A stretch of DNA of 64,000 bases from Planctomycetota bacterium (GCA_024278955.1 JAJRSE010000025.1:1-64000); one strand, 5' to 3'; shown: positions 34,933 through 44,721, counted from the stretch's first letter. The notes: generated from the letters alone by a model not told the origin. Translations and numbers: made by a program.

Positions 34933-37900
34933 CTACCCTGTCGATTTCGGCGACTTGCTAAAGTACTCGCTTAGCCCGCAAAATACCACGAAAAACGTGG
35001 GAACAAAGAGTAGCGAAAACGCCGTCGCGGCAACCATTCCGCCAACCACCGAGTTGCCAACCGCCTGCCGACTCGCCGCACCGGCACCACTGGCAATCAG
35101 CAGCGGCAGGAAACCAAGAATCGAAGAAAATGCGGTCATCAATATTGCACGGAAACGCATCTTTGCCGCATGAGTAGCCGACTCGCGGATACTTTTCCCC
35201 GCTCGCCGTTGTTCCGAGGCGAACTCGACAATAAGAATCGCATTCTTGCTAGCCAAAGCAACGAGCAAAACAATACCGATTTGAGTATACACATTATTAT
35301 CGGCACCACGAACCGCCAACGCGACGACAACTCCCAGCACCGCAAGTGGCACAACCGCAATGACTGCCGCCGGGCTTGTCCAGCTTTCGTACTGAGCTGC
35401 TAACACCAAAAAGACAAACGTCACAGCAAGACCAAAAATAAGTGCTTGCCCACCGCTTGATTCTTTCTCCTGAAACGACATACCCGTCCACTGAAAGTCC
35501 ATCGTCGAAGGTAACTTTTCTTCAGCCATCTGCTCCATGAGTGCCATCGCCTGTCCCGAGCTAAAACCGGCTGCCGGCTCGCCATTAATCTGAGCGCAAG
35601 GATAGAGCAAGTAACGCTGAATTACCTGAGGACCTAACGCATCTTGAACCTCGATAAAAGTGCCGAGCGGAACCATGTCGCCATTCCGGTTGCGTACGTC
35701 CAAGTTGCGAATGTCCTCGGGCTGAGTTCGGAACTCATGGTCTGCTTGAATACGTACTTGATAAGTTCGCCCAAGCTTGTTGAAGTCGTTCACATAAGTC
35801 GATCCAAGAAACGACTGCAAGGTGTTGAAAACTGAACTCAACGGCACATCAAGCGTTTTGACCTTGGTCCGATTGACCTCGGCAAACAGCTGGGGTACGT
35901 TCGCCCGAATCGACGTGCTAAGCCCGGTCAAACCGCCCTGAGCATTGCCATCGGCCACGATCTCGTTGGCCATTTCCTGAAGCTCGGCAAGCCCGACGCC
36001 TCCTTGGTCTTGTAACTGCATCTGAAAACCACCCGCCGATCCAAGCCCATCGATCGGCGGAGGAATGAACGCCACCGCGATGCCGTCTTGAATTTTACTA
36101 AACTCGCGGCGTAAATGGGCCACGATGCTCGCCTGCGAAAGCTCAGGTGCCGAACGCTCGTCCCACGGTTCGTAGATAATCGCCATCAGCCCCAAATTCC
36201 CACCGTTGGTTCCGCTAAGCAACGAGTAGCCTGAAATCGAAATCCAATCGGCCACGCCGGGAGTTTCGGCAACAATCTTATCCATTTTCGTAAGGACCTC
36301 TTGGGTCCGCCCAGGCGACGAGGCATCCGGTAGTTGCAAATTCGCAAAACAGTAGCCTTGATCTTCGCTTGGCAAAAATCCTGTCGGTATCTGCATAAAG
36401 CCCCAACCCGTGGCGGCGAGTAACCCCACGAAGAAGAGAAGCACGATCGCGACTCGTCGAACAAAAATCCCTATTACCGCGCCGTAAATGTTTGTCACGC
36501 CATCAAACATCCGATTGAATGCACGAAAGAACCAATTTTTCTTATCCGACGATTTACGCATCAAGATACCGCACAACGCCGGACTCAAAGTCAACGCATT
36601 GATCGTGCTAAACAGAACCGCAGCCGAGATCGTCAGCGCAAACTGTTTATACAACTGCCCGGTGATGCCTCCCATAAACGCAGTCGGGACAAAAACGGCC
36701 AAAAGCACCAAGGTCGTGGCAATCACCGGCCCCGTGATTTCGTCCATCGCCTTTTCGGCGGCCTGTTTGGGCGAAAACCCTTCCGTCAAAAAACGATCGG
36801 TATTTTCAACAACCACAATCGCGTCGTCCACCACGATGCCAATCGCCAGCACGATGCCAAACAACGTGAGCATATTGATCGAGAACCCCGCGACACCCAA
36901 GGCAGCAAACGTGCCGATGAGCGCCACCGGAATCGCCGCACAAGGCACAATGGTCGCCCGCCAGTCCTGCAAAAACATATAAATCACGAGCACCACCAAG
37001 ACAACCGCGACGAGCAAGGTAGAGTAAACTTCGCTGATCGAGGCTTCGACAAACTTGGTGGTATCGAACGGAATATCGTATTTCAAACCGGGCGGAAAAT
37101 TCTTGCTCAACGATTCAAGCTTCTCTTCTATTTTTTTCGCCACGTCCAAAGCATTGGCACCGGGCAACTGGTAAATCGATAGCGTCGCACACGATTTTCC
37201 GTTGAATGACGAAGTATATTTATAGTCTTTCGCGCCCAGCTCAACCCGCGCGACATCCTTGACCCGTATGATCCGCCGACCCGCGGTCTTGATGATCAGG
37301 TTCTCAAACTGCTCGACCTCGCTCAGCCGCCCCAGCGTATTGATGACCAACTGAAACGGGGCCTCCGCCGGTGGCTCCCCTAGCCGGCCTGCGGCGACCT
37401 GGACGTTCTGTTCGCTAATCGCAGCAACAACGTCCTCGGTCGTTAAATTGCGGGCTTTGAGCAGCTCAGGATTGAGCCAAATTCGCATCCCATATTCCGA
37501 CGCGCCAAAGATTGTCACCGAACCAACGCCATGCACCCGGCTTATCTCGTCTTTGATCGCGAGCGTCGCAAAGTTGCTTAAGAAAAGTGCGTCGTGAGCT
37601 TCGTTGTCCGAAGTGAAGGCGATAAACTGAATGATACTGGTCGACTGCTTCTTGGTCGTCACTCCCTGCCGACGAACTTCCTCGGGAAGCTTCGACATCG
37701 CTATCGAGACACGGTTCTGCACCAACACGGTCGCCATGTCCATGTCGGTGCCAATCTCGAAAGTCACGATCAGCGTATAGCTACCGTCATCCGAACTGGT
37801 CGACGACATATAGATCATCGCCTCGACGCCGTTCACTTCTTGCTCAATCGGTGCTGCGACCGTGTCTGCCACCACCTCAGCATTGGCTCCCGGGTAGAAA

Positions 37901-38043
37901 CAAGTCACTTGCACCGTCGGGGGCGAGATCTCAGGGAACTTGGCAATCGGCAACGAACCTTGCGACACTAAACCCGCGATCACGATCACAATCGAAATCA
38001 CGCTGGCAAAAATCGGGCGATGAATAAAGAAACGCGATAGCAT
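34933..38043 (-). CDS. RND multidrug efflux inner-membrane pump (HAE1)
   Basis: The 1036-residue inner-membrane pump exports drugs using the proton gradient. Helix 1 LSRFFIHRPIFASVISIVIV opens the protein, and the porter region starts with the usual FPEISPPTVQV. TM4 carries the proton relay pair in GIVVDDAIVVVEN, and the TM10 Lys is in LASKNAILIVEF. Repeats of the two halves with six helices each fit AcrB/MexB. It follows its membrane-fusion partner after 6 bp on the same strand. No outer-membrane TolC gene lies in the window. The Asp pair is intact, so it is probably active. Confidence 0.93.
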   Translation of the reverse strand: MLSRFFIHRPIFASVISIVIVIAGLVSQGSLPIAKFPEISPPTVQVTCFYPGANAEVVADTVAAPIEQEVNGVEAMIYMSSTSSDDGSYTLIVTFEIGTDMDMATVLVQNRVSIAMSKLPEEVRRQGVTTKKQSTSIIQFIAFTSDNEAHDALFLSNFATLAIKDEISRVHGVGSVTIFGASEYGMRIWLNPELLKARNLTTEDVVAAISEQNVQVAAGRLGEPPAEAPFQLVINTLGRLSEVEQFENLIIKTAGRRIIRVKDVARVELGAKDYKYTSSFNGKSCATLSIYQLPGANALDVAKKIEEKLESLSKNFPPGLKYDIPFDTTKFVEASISEVYSTLLVAVVLVVLVIYMFLQDWRATIVPCAAIPVALIGTFAALGVAGFSINMLTLFGIVLAIGIVVDDAIVVVENTDRFLTEGFSPKQAAEKAMDEITGPVIATTLVLLAVFVPTAFMGGITGQLYKQFALTISAAVLFSTINALTLSPALCGILMRKSSDKKNWFFRAFNRMFDGVTNIYGAVIGIFVRRVAIVLLFFVGLLAATGWGFMQIPTGFLPSEDQGYCFANLQLPDASSPGRTQEVLTKMDKIVAETPGVADWISISGYSLLSGTNGGNLGLMAIIYEPWDERSAPELSQASIVAHLRREFSKIQDGIAVAFIPPPIDGLGSAGGFQMQLQDQGGVGLAELQEMANEIVADGNAQGGLTGLSTSIRANVPQLFAEVNRTKVKTLDVPLSSVFNTLQSFLGSTYVNDFNKLGRTYQVRIQADHEFRTQPEDIRNLDVRNRNGDMVPLGTFIEVQDALGPQVIQRYLLYPCAQINGEPAAGFSSGQAMALMEQMAEEKLPSTMDFQWTGMSFQEKESSGGQALIFGLAVTFVFLVLAAQYESWTSPAAVIAVVPLAVLGVVVALAVRGADNNVYTQIGIVLLVALASKNAILIVEFASEQRRAGKSIRESATHAAKMRFRAILMTAFSSILGFLPLLIASGAGAASRQAVGNSVVGGMVAATAFSLLFVPTFFVVFCGLSEYFSKSPKSTG

Positions 38044-38049
38044 GGGCGA

Positions 38050-39384
38050 TTACTCCGTCCCTTCCGAAGGCGACGGCTTGGGCTCGGCTGTCGAGTCCTC
38101 TTCCGCAGGCGGTTTCTCTTCCGAAGCAGCCATTTTTGGCGTCACTTTGGCACCAGGTCGAGCACGCTGAAGCCCGTTGATAATCACACGGTCTTCCGGC
38201 CCAATCGGCCCGCTTACGGCTTGTTTGCCATCGTAGGTAGCTCCCAGGGTCACAATTCGCCGCTCGACTACGTCATTGCTGTCGACGACTAATAAATAAG
38301 ACCCCGCCTGATCGCGGCCGATCGCTCGTTCGTCGACAAGCACGGCTTCGATTTCCTCGGTCGGAACACGAACACGAATGAACGCCCCCGGTGGAATCAA
38401 ACGATCAGGATTCGGCACCACGGCTCGAATCAGATAGGTCCCCGTGCTCTCATCAACAGCCAGATCGGCAAAGTCAGCACGACCTTCGTGGGGATGCCCC
38501 TCTTCGTCGCCCAAGCCGATAAACAAGGGCCGGTTGAGCTTGATCTCCTTTTTGCCCGCTTTTCCCTCCTCCTTAGCCTTCGCCAGATGCTCCCGATTAA
38601 ACTGCAAGAGATCATTTTCGTTGATCGCAAAGAAAGCGTAAATCGGGTCGTACTGAATCAAGTTGGTTAGCAGAGTCGATTCCCCTGCTCCCACAAGATT
38701 GCCCAAATCAACCAGCCGCCGCCCTGCGCGACCCTCGATGGGCGAGCGTATTTTTGTGTAATCCAAATTCAACTTCGCTTGGGTGACAAGCGCCCCACTG
38801 GCAGCAATCTGCGCCTGAGCAGAAGCGATTGCCGCCCGCGCAGCTTCGACCCCAGCCCGCGCGGTCAAGACCGCCGTTTTCAGCAAGTCGATTTCGGCCT
38901 GCGTAATTGCTCCGCTAGCAGCCGCTTTTTCTGAGCGGGCCAGTTGGGCATTCGCGTTGGCAACTTCCGCAACGGCCCGTTTTTCTTCGGCTTCGCCACT
39001 GGCAACTTGGGCTCGCGCCAACTCAACGCTTGCTTCGGCTTTGGCTAGCTCAGCTTCAAAAGGCCTAGCGTCGATCGTAAACAGCAAATCGCCTTCTTTC
39101 ACCTCCTCGCCTTCCTCGTACTCGATGCTTTCCAAAAAACCTTCGACTCGAGCACGCACGGCAACCATATTCACCGCCTCGGTCGTCCCCGTAAAATCTT
39201 TCGACGCAACGACGGTCTTCAATTCAGGATAGGCCACCGTAACCGGCGGCGGTGGCGGTTCTTGATATTGATTCGCGGGTTGGCATCCAGAAAATGCCGT
39301 ACAGAGAAAAAGGCCTAAGGCAATGGACACCGTTGCGCCAGCCATGCACGGCCTATCCGATCGGGAGAGTGGGTTCTGAAACAT
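38050..39384 (-). CDS. RND efflux periplasmic adaptor (membrane fusion protein)
   Basis: The 444-residue lipoprotein adaptor links the RND pump to an outer-membrane channel. It has the lipobox in LCTAFSGC, the lipoyl/barrel motif VRARVEGFLESIEYEEGEEV, a long alpha-hairpin rich in Ala/Glu (residues about 100-180), and the beta-barrel return motif LDYTKIRSPIEGRAGRRLVD. The C-terminus is Pro/Glu-rich and extended. ATG 39384 or 39345 are both possible; no strong ribosome site decides. It is transcribed first, ahead of the pump gene. Confidence 0.9.
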   Translation of the reverse strand: MFQNPLSRSDRPCMAGATVSIALGLFLCTAFSGCQPANQYQEPPPPPVTVAYPELKTVVASKDFTGTTEAVNMVAVRARVEGFLESIEYEEGEEVKEGDLLFTIDARPFEAELAKAEASVELARAQVASGEAEEKRAVAEVANANAQLARSEKAAASGAITQAEIDLLKTAVLTARAGVEAARAAIASAQAQIAASGALVTQAKLNLDYTKIRSPIEGRAGRRLVDLGNLVGAGESTLLTNLIQYDPIYAFFAINENDLLQFNREHLAKAKEEGKAGKKEIKLNRPLFIGLGDEEGHPHEGRADFADLAVDESTGTYLIRAVVPNPDRLIPPGAFIRVRVPTEEIEAVLVDERAIGRDQAGSYLLVVDSNDVVERRIVTLGATYDGKQAVSGPIGPEDRVIINGLQRARPGAKVTPKMAASEEKPPAEEDSTAEPKPSPSEGTE

Positions 39385-39788
39385 GACAACATCGTAGCCT
39401 GAGAACGAGTCGATTGCCAGCAAGTTTCGCTTCCTACAAGGCGTACATTGCCCAGGAGTTTGCCCGAATCACCTTCCGTCGATAGTTTGTGTTCTCAAGA
39501 TCATGACACCAAACCCCCAAATTGCCCCTGTTTTGTCCGTCACAAATACAGCAAACTCTAGAAGCCAATTCCTTTCGATTCACTCCTGCTGAAAACAAGA
39601 CCAACCACGAATGTTACGAATACCGCGATTCCCTGGGAATCCAAATGCTCTCCCACAAGAATTTTCCGCCAAAGAAGCATCCCTAACAGGTCACTTTCCT
39701 GCTTGTTGATTCGTGCTATTCGTCTAATTCGTGGTTCCCTCTTTTCAGTTTGAGACAAAGCCTAACTCCTCCTACCCGAGCATCCAAC
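39385..39788. other. Divergent spacer with a 27-bp inverted repeat
   Basis: About 400 bp without a gene. Bases 39605-39631 and 39708-39734 are imperfect inverted copies (6 mismatches in 27), each built of ACGAAT/ATTCGT units spaced at 9-nt intervals. Within it GATTCCC-T-GGGAATC (39627-39641) is a perfect 15-bp dyad. Confidence 0.45.
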
Positions 39789-41357
39789 ATGCGTCTGGCA
39801 TTGCACTGGCAAATTCTGATTACCATGATCCTGGGTGCCGCCTTGGGGCTGACACTCAACGCAACCTCAGGCAGGCAAAAGACCGGCCAGACCGCGGAGT
39901 TCCCAGCCGGATCGGTCCAGTTGATTGGCATGAGTGCCGCCATCCAGGTCGAAGCAGGGAAAATATGGTCGCTTGATACGACCGAGCGAATTCTGATTCA
40001 ACTCGAATCCTCGGTCGAGAGCGATCAGCCTACGACGCAACGATTGGTCGTCGGCGACGAGCGATTCGTCGCCAAGCAACGGGCCGCCCAAGGAGAGCCT
40101 TGGCCCGAAACCGAAGGCGGCAAAAAAATTATTCGCGATGTTGTCCCAACGCTAGGGAAATTAAAGTCAAAACACCCGGTCGCCTATGCGGCTTTCATGC
40201 AGAATGGTCGGTCATCGGCCCGAGTGATCGGCGATCTTGCCAAAGTATTTGGCGATCTGTTCTTGCGTATGCTCAAGATGATTTCAGTCCCCTTGATCGT
40301 CGCCTCCCTGCTCTCAGGTATTACCGGTCTCGGCCGAGCCGAACGGCTAGGAAAAATGTTTGGCCGGACCCTGCTCTATTATTTAGTTACCAGCATGTTG
40401 GCGATCGTGGCCGGTCTGCTCGTGGTCAACCTGATCAACCCGGGCGTCACGGCCGGTGCCGAAAAAATCGCTGCCCCGGTCGCCGAAGTCGCTCAACAGC
40501 ACGGCAAAAACTTGTCGGTCGTCCTGTTCGAGCAACTCCAGAACATGATTCCCCCGAACCCTTTCGAGGCTCTAGCAAAAGGCAAGTTCCTTTCGATCAT
40601 CGCTTTCACTATCGCAATCGGCGTCTGCACGATCTTGGTGGGAGGCACCGTTGCAGAAAAAGTAAACGAGCTAGTCGACGCAGCGTTTCAGGTAATGATG
40701 AAACTCACGACACTCATCATCCGACTAGCTCCGATCGGCGTCTTCTTTCTTATGCTTTCGGTCACCGCAACTCAGGGGGCCGGTATCTTCGGCACGTTGG
40801 GGTGGTACATGCTAAGCGTTGCTTGCGCTCTAGCGATTCACGCTCTTGTAGTTTTGCCGCTGATTCTCCATTTTGTTGCCAAGCGAAGTCCGCTTGAATT
40901 TGCTAAAGCGATGAGCCCTGCCCTGCTAACGGCATTTAGCTCGGCCTCAAGTAACGGAACCCTCCCGCTAACGCTCACCTGCGTCGAAGAGCGGGCAAAA
41001 GTCAGCAATCGAGTCAGCTCGTTCGTGCTCCCGCTAGGTGCGACCATCAACATGGATGGCACGGCCCTCTACGAAGTCGTCGCCGTGCTGTTCATCGCCC
41101 AGGTAAGCGGCATCGACTTGTCACTGACCGAACAAATTATCGTCGCATTCACGGCCCTTTTAGCAAGCATCGGGGCGGCTGGCATTCCCCACGCTGGACT
41201 CGTGATGATGGTCATCATCCTACAAGCGGTCGGGCTACCGACCGAGAGCCAAGGGCTCATTATCGCAGTCGACCGGGTGCTCGACATGTGTCGAACCTCG
41301 GTCAACGTCTGGAGCGACTCATGCGGCTGTGCAGTCGTCAGCCGCTTTGAGGCCTGA
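39789..41357 (+). CDS. Dicarboxylate/amino acid:cation symporter (DAACS)
   Basis: The 522-residue transporter is of the GltPh/DctA fold and moves dicarboxylates or acidic amino acids with H+ or Na+. Core motifs are LRMLKMISVPLIVASLLSG, the hairpin SSASSNGTLPLTLTCVEE, and NMDGTALYEVVAVLFIAQ with AAGIPHAGLVMM. Between the first helix (LALHWQILITMILGAALG) and the second there is about 95 residues of soluble, charged sequence not found in the archetypes. ATG 39789 is chosen because the helix begins there; the frame is open to 39750. The extra loop is probably periplasmic. Confidence 0.88.
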   Translation: MRLALHWQILITMILGAALGLTLNATSGRQKTGQTAEFPAGSVQLIGMSAAIQVEAGKIWSLDTTERILIQLESSVESDQPTTQRLVVGDERFVAKQRAAQGEPWPETEGGKKIIRDVVPTLGKLKSKHPVAYAAFMQNGRSSARVIGDLAKVFGDLFLRMLKMISVPLIVASLLSGITGLGRAERLGKMFGRTLLYYLVTSMLAIVAGLLVVNLINPGVTAGAEKIAAPVAEVAQQHGKNLSVVLFEQLQNMIPPNPFEALAKGKFLSIIAFTIAIGVCTILVGGTVAEKVNELVDAAFQVMMKLTTLIIRLAPIGVFFLMLSVTATQGAGIFGTLGWYMLSVACALAIHALVVLPLILHFVAKRSPLEFAKAMSPALLTAFSSASSNGTLPLTLTCVEERAKVSNRVSSFVLPLGATINMDGTALYEVVAVLFIAQVSGIDLSLTEQIIVAFTALLASIGAAGIPHAGLVMMVIILQAVGLPTESQGLIIAVDRVLDMCRTSVNVWSDSCGCAVVSRFEA

Positions 41358-41440
41358 GAAGAAAAACCCCGAGGAGTCCCTCGCGACTTTCAAGCGGCTT
41401 GACGTCCAAGCTGCGCCGAGTAGAATCGACAAACTAAGAT

Positions 41441-41524
41441 GGGCTCGTGGCGGAATTGGCAGACGCGCATGCTTGAGGGGCATGTGCCCGCAAGGGCGTG
41501 CTGGTTCGACTCCAGTCGGGCCCA
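41441..41524 (+). tRNA. tRNA-Leu (anticodon GAG)
   Basis: The acceptor 5' GGGCTCG pairs with 3' CGGGCCC (one G-T), with discriminator A at 41524. The D-arm holds GGCGGAATTGGCAGAC. The anticodon stem CATGC/GCATG encloses TTGAGGG, so the anticodon is GAG. A long variable arm (GTGCCCGCAAGGGCG) is as expected for tRNA-Leu, and the T-arm is GCTGGTTCGACTCCAGT. CCA is not encoded. It is 83 bp after the symporter gene on the same strand. Confidence 0.95.
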
Positions 41525-41553
41525 CTTCTGGTTGGTAACCGATAGGTGCCGAT

Positions 41554-41850
41554 TCATCTCTCGCTGCTATTCTCTTGGGAAATCGCCTCAGTCATTTGAG
41601 GATTCAAGTGCGGGTTTGCAAGCCAGTATCGCTTTGCATCCTCGTCGATTCTCTTCTTGCGGAGACGCTCGCTGTTGGATTCATCGCTATCCAACAATCC
41701 ATCGATAAGCCCTTCAGCAAGAAAAAAAGGTGCCGCAAGGGCCACCTTACCCGTGGCGATTCCAATTCGGCGCGCAGTAACGCAGCCACAGATCAGTAGG
41801 CATGCGATCAGCACGAACACGAAATAGATTGGTGGCTTCCAGCGATGCAT
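41554..41850 (-). CDS. Small lipoprotein
   Basis: The 98-residue product begins MHRWKPPIYFVFVLIACLLICGC, a lipoprotein signal with lipobox CGC preceded by LLI. The mature part VTARRIGIATGKVALAAPFF has a short hydrophobic stretch, then a polar helical tail with Asp/Glu/Lys. No domain is recognised. An upstream ATG at 41898 would add 16 residues ahead of the charged N-region. It faces the tRNA from the opposite strand. Confidence 0.55.
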   Translation of the reverse strand: MHRWKPPIYFVFVLIACLLICGCVTARRIGIATGKVALAAPFFLAEGLIDGLLDSDESNSERLRKKRIDEDAKRYWLANPHLNPQMTEAISQENSSER

Positions 41851-42106
41851 TTTGGTGACCCATACTCCGAGAATAATGCCGGTAGTTACCAACTCCATCG
41901 ACCCTCGTCAATCTCGACCTCTATTCATCCCGTCGGTCTGCTAGCGAGCATGACTCGATCAGCACTACGAACGTAGCTTGGCCTAGCTAGCGGGAGCTCT
42001 ACCCAGGCGGTTATACTGCCAATGGTTGGAAAGCGTCCCCCCTCTTTTGTCGGACGCCGTTGGGGCTGCTTTCTTCAGTAACCACTTTTTTTGAGGAGAG
42101 AGAACG

Positions 42107-42598
42107 ATGAATGCTCAAGATGCAATTCGTACGACGCTTGAAACTAGCTCGATGATCTTAAATAGCTACCTCGGCGATATGAGCGATGCCGATTTGATGT
42201 GCCGGCCAGGCAAAGGATGTAACCACATTGCTTGGCAATTAGGGCACCTCATTTCGTCGGAGTGCAACTTGCTCGAGTCAATTCAGCCGGGCGCTGCCGC
42301 GGAATTGCCTGAGGGATTTGCTGAGAAACACAGCAAGGAAACCTGCGGCGAAGACGATCCAAGCAAGTTCTGCTCAAAGGACGAGTACCTCGAATTGTTC
42401 GAGAAGGTACACGCAGCAACTTTAGACGCCCTGCAAAAAACTTCTGCCGAAGATCTCGACGCCGAAAGCCCCGAAAAGTTTCGCCAAATGTTTCCAACCG
42501 TGGGCAACATCTATGTGCTCATCGCTACCCATGGCATGATGCACGCAGGCCAGCTTGTGCCCGTGCGCCGAGAACTGAACAAGCCCGTGCTGATCTAG
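42107..42598 (+). CDS. DinB-like four-helix protein
   Basis: The 163-residue protein has the DinB/YfiT layout, a four-helix bundle with a His-rich metal site. The relevant segments are NHIAWQLGHL and ATHGMMHAGQLVPVRREL, where the spaced His residues would bind a divalent metal. Related enzymes are thiol transferases or act in damage responses. GAGGAGAGAG lies 5-10 nt before ATG 42107, an excellent ribosome site. The substrate is unknown. Confidence 0.8.
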   Translation: MNAQDAIRTTLETSSMILNSYLGDMSDADLMCRPGKGCNHIAWQLGHLISSECNLLESIQPGAAAELPEGFAEKHSKETCGEDDPSKFCSKDEYLELFEKVHAATLDALQKTSAEDLDAESPEKFRQMFPTVGNIYVLIATHGMMHAGQLVPVRRELNKPVLI

Positions 42599-42641
42599 CG
42601 AGAGCAAGTTTCGTTCACAGTTTCGTTCACAACGGAAGGGG

Positions 42642-44078
42642 CTACGACAGCCAACCGGAGTGCTGGACGCAGTATGCCCAGCTCATGGCGATCAGCGGAC
42701 AGACCACCCCCATTAGTAAGCCAACTGCGAGCAGCTCGGTTGTGGCCAATCGTCGAGTGCCAAAGACAATCGCGTTGGGTGGGGTTGAGATGGGAAGGCA
42801 CATGGCACAGGAGGCGCTCAACGCAATAGGAATCACCATCTGTGGGTTGCTTGAGCCAATCGCAACGATGGCAATGGGAATCAAAATATTGGCGGCAGCT
42901 GTGTTGCTCAGTAGATTTGAAAATATAACCATCAAATAGCAAAACGAAAGGACAACCGCAAAAGACGAAAACTGATCAAGGGGCAGTTGCTCGACCAACC
43001 ACGTCGAAAGCCCTGTATCAGAGATCGCGACACCAAGCGAGAGACCACCAGCGATTAGCAGCAGCACGTCCCATGGCAAGTGTCGGATGTCCTCGGGGCC
43101 AAGAGTTTTGGTGGTCGTAAGAACGCAAATGGGAATAAATGAGACGACTGTCGAGGGGATGCCGTGCCAGGGACTTGTGAGCCACATCCCGATGGTCACA
43201 GTAAAGGTTGCCAAGACGAGAGCCTGCTGAGCAACCGATGCCTCGACGGGTTTGTTGGTAGTAAAGAGAGTCTCCTCAAGCGGAGTAAATCCTGATTTCC
43301 CGAAGTAACGTAAGACAAGATAAACCCATCCGAGAGTTAGCAGGACGACTGCAACCGGGACAGAGTAGATCATCCACTGCGAAAAGTTGACGGGAGAAAA
43401 ATCCTGGAGCGCACCGGCTGCGATGGCATTGGGAGGGCTGCCAATGACGGTGCCCATGCCTCCGATATTAGCCGCGATGGCAATTCCCATCAGTAGAGCT
43501 TTTGCAAATCGGTCGCTAGAATCTCGCATGGCAAACACGGGACCTAACACGGCAAGCATAAGGGTCGTAGTGGCCGTGTTGGAAATGAACATCGAAAGCG
43601 TGGCGGTGGTCAACATAGCGCCCAGGAGCACCCAAGCTGGCTTTTTACCAAACCTACCGATCGTGTTCAAAGCAAGCCAACGATCGAGTCCTGTTCTTTC
43701 CGCCCCTTGGGCCAGAACAAATCCACCGAAGAAAAGCCAAATAAGGGGGCTACCCCAGGTCGCAATGAACCGCTGCCAATCTTCGGGAGCTTCGGTAAAC
43801 TGCCCGTCTGTGCGACCGAGAATAGCGATCTCGAGCCCAATCACCAGTAGACTGACTGCAAAAGCGGGCATCGCTTCGGTGATCCAAAGAAATGCGCAAA
43901 AAATCAGAATGAAGAGCGCCGAGCGAGGCGCGTCGGCGAGGCCTTCGTAAGTTGGCAGATAGGCCCCTGCCAAGCCAAGTGCCAAGCTAACTGCGACCAT
44001 CGCTAACGATTTCCAAGCGGAAGGACTAAGTTGTCCGAGGATTTCCCGAGCGTTATGTCGCGAGGCAATTTGATTCAT
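42642..44078 (-). CDS. DASS-family sodium/anion symporter (SLC13-like)
   Basis: The 478-residue transporter has about 11-12 helices. It has both family signature repeats SNTATTTLMLAVLGP and SNTAAANILIPIAIVAIG, which bind Na+ and the carboxylate, and TVIGSPPNAIAAG of the first hairpin. Its substrate is a dicarboxylate, citrate or sulfate; sequence alone cannot decide. ATG 44078. Neighbours are unrelated (DinB-like, sodN). Confidence 0.9.
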   Translation of the reverse strand: MNQIASRHNAREILGQLSPSAWKSLAMVAVSLALGLAGAYLPTYEGLADAPRSALFILIFCAFLWITEAMPAFAVSLLVIGLEIAILGRTDGQFTEAPEDWQRFIATWGSPLIWLFFGGFVLAQGAERTGLDRWLALNTIGRFGKKPAWVLLGAMLTTATLSMFISNTATTTLMLAVLGPVFAMRDSSDRFAKALLMGIAIAANIGGMGTVIGSPPNAIAAGALQDFSPVNFSQWMIYSVPVAVVLLTLGWVYLVLRYFGKSGFTPLEETLFTTNKPVEASVAQQALVLATFTVTIGMWLTSPWHGIPSTVVSFIPICVLTTTKTLGPEDIRHLPWDVLLLIAGGLSLGVAISDTGLSTWLVEQLPLDQFSSFAVVLSFCYLMVIFSNLLSNTAAANILIPIAIVAIGSSNPQMVIPIALSASCAMCLPISTPPNAIVFGTRRLATTELLAVGLLMGVVCPLIAMSWAYCVQHSGWLS

Positions 44079-44280
44079 GAAGAAATCTTGAACAAATCCA
44101 AACGGGGAAACCAGCTATAATGAGCGACTTATTGAGAAACTGCAATGACCAAGTGTGCAAATCCAGTCGGGCTCGTCTTGATTGACGCTCTCTTGCGAGA
44201 GGACTACATTGACTTTCGTGTTTACCTTCCCGGGTTCTCTGCCCATCCTAAGAAATCTCACATTCAGGGAGACCAAACCT

Positions 44281-44721
44281 ATGAAACGTATGTTAACTGC
44301 TGCTGCAATGGTTGCCGCAACTCTAGTACCGATGAGTTTTCTTGCCGCCCATTGTGAAGTGCCTTGTGGCATCTACGACGACGGGGCACGCATCACCCAA
44401 ATGCTTGAAGATCAGGCTACCATCGCTAAGGCGATTCATGCCATTCACGAACTGTCGCAAGAACACGACCCGAACGGGTTCAACCAGTTGATACGCTGGG
44501 TCAACACCAAAGAAACCCATGCCACGAATATCCAGCACACAATCGCCCAGTATTTCATGACACAGAAAATCAAAGCCACCAGCGATAATTACGTCGGCAA
44601 GTTGACTTCTGCCCACGGCGTTCTGGTAGCGGCAATGAAGTGCAAACAGTCTGCCGAGCCGGCAACGGCTGAAGCCCTTAAGGCTGCGATCGACGCCTTT
44701 CATGAGGTTTACGAACACTAG
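44281..44721 (+). CDS. sodN: Nickel superoxide dismutase with N-terminal signal peptide
   Basis: The 146-residue precursor begins MKRMLTAAAMVAATLVPMSF, then LAA, followed by HCEVPCGIYDDGARI. The mature N-terminal His1-Cys2-x-x-Pro-Cys6-Gly is the Ni-hook of Ni-SOD. Cleavage after LAA would leave His1 (codon 44350-44352) as the free N-terminus needed for Ni binding. The rest (about 123 residues) is an alpha-helical hexamer subunit, near the known mature length. It destroys superoxide, probably in the periplasm if exported. AGGGAG at 44266-44271 supports ATG 44281. No SodX-type maturation peptidase gene is nearby. Confidence 0.92.
   Translation: MKRMLTAAAMVAATLVPMSFLAAHCEVPCGIYDDGARITQMLEDQATIAKAIHAIHELSQEHDPNGFNQLIRWVNTKETHATNIQHTIAQYFMTQKIKATSDNYVGKLTSAHGVLVAAMKCKQSAEPATAEALKAAIDAFHEVYEH

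Noticed and set aside
36488..36982. Long antisense frame (164 codons) inside the RND pump gene
   Set aside because: It lies entirely within a clearly real gene and its sequence has no protein features; typical antisense shadow in regions of biased codon use.
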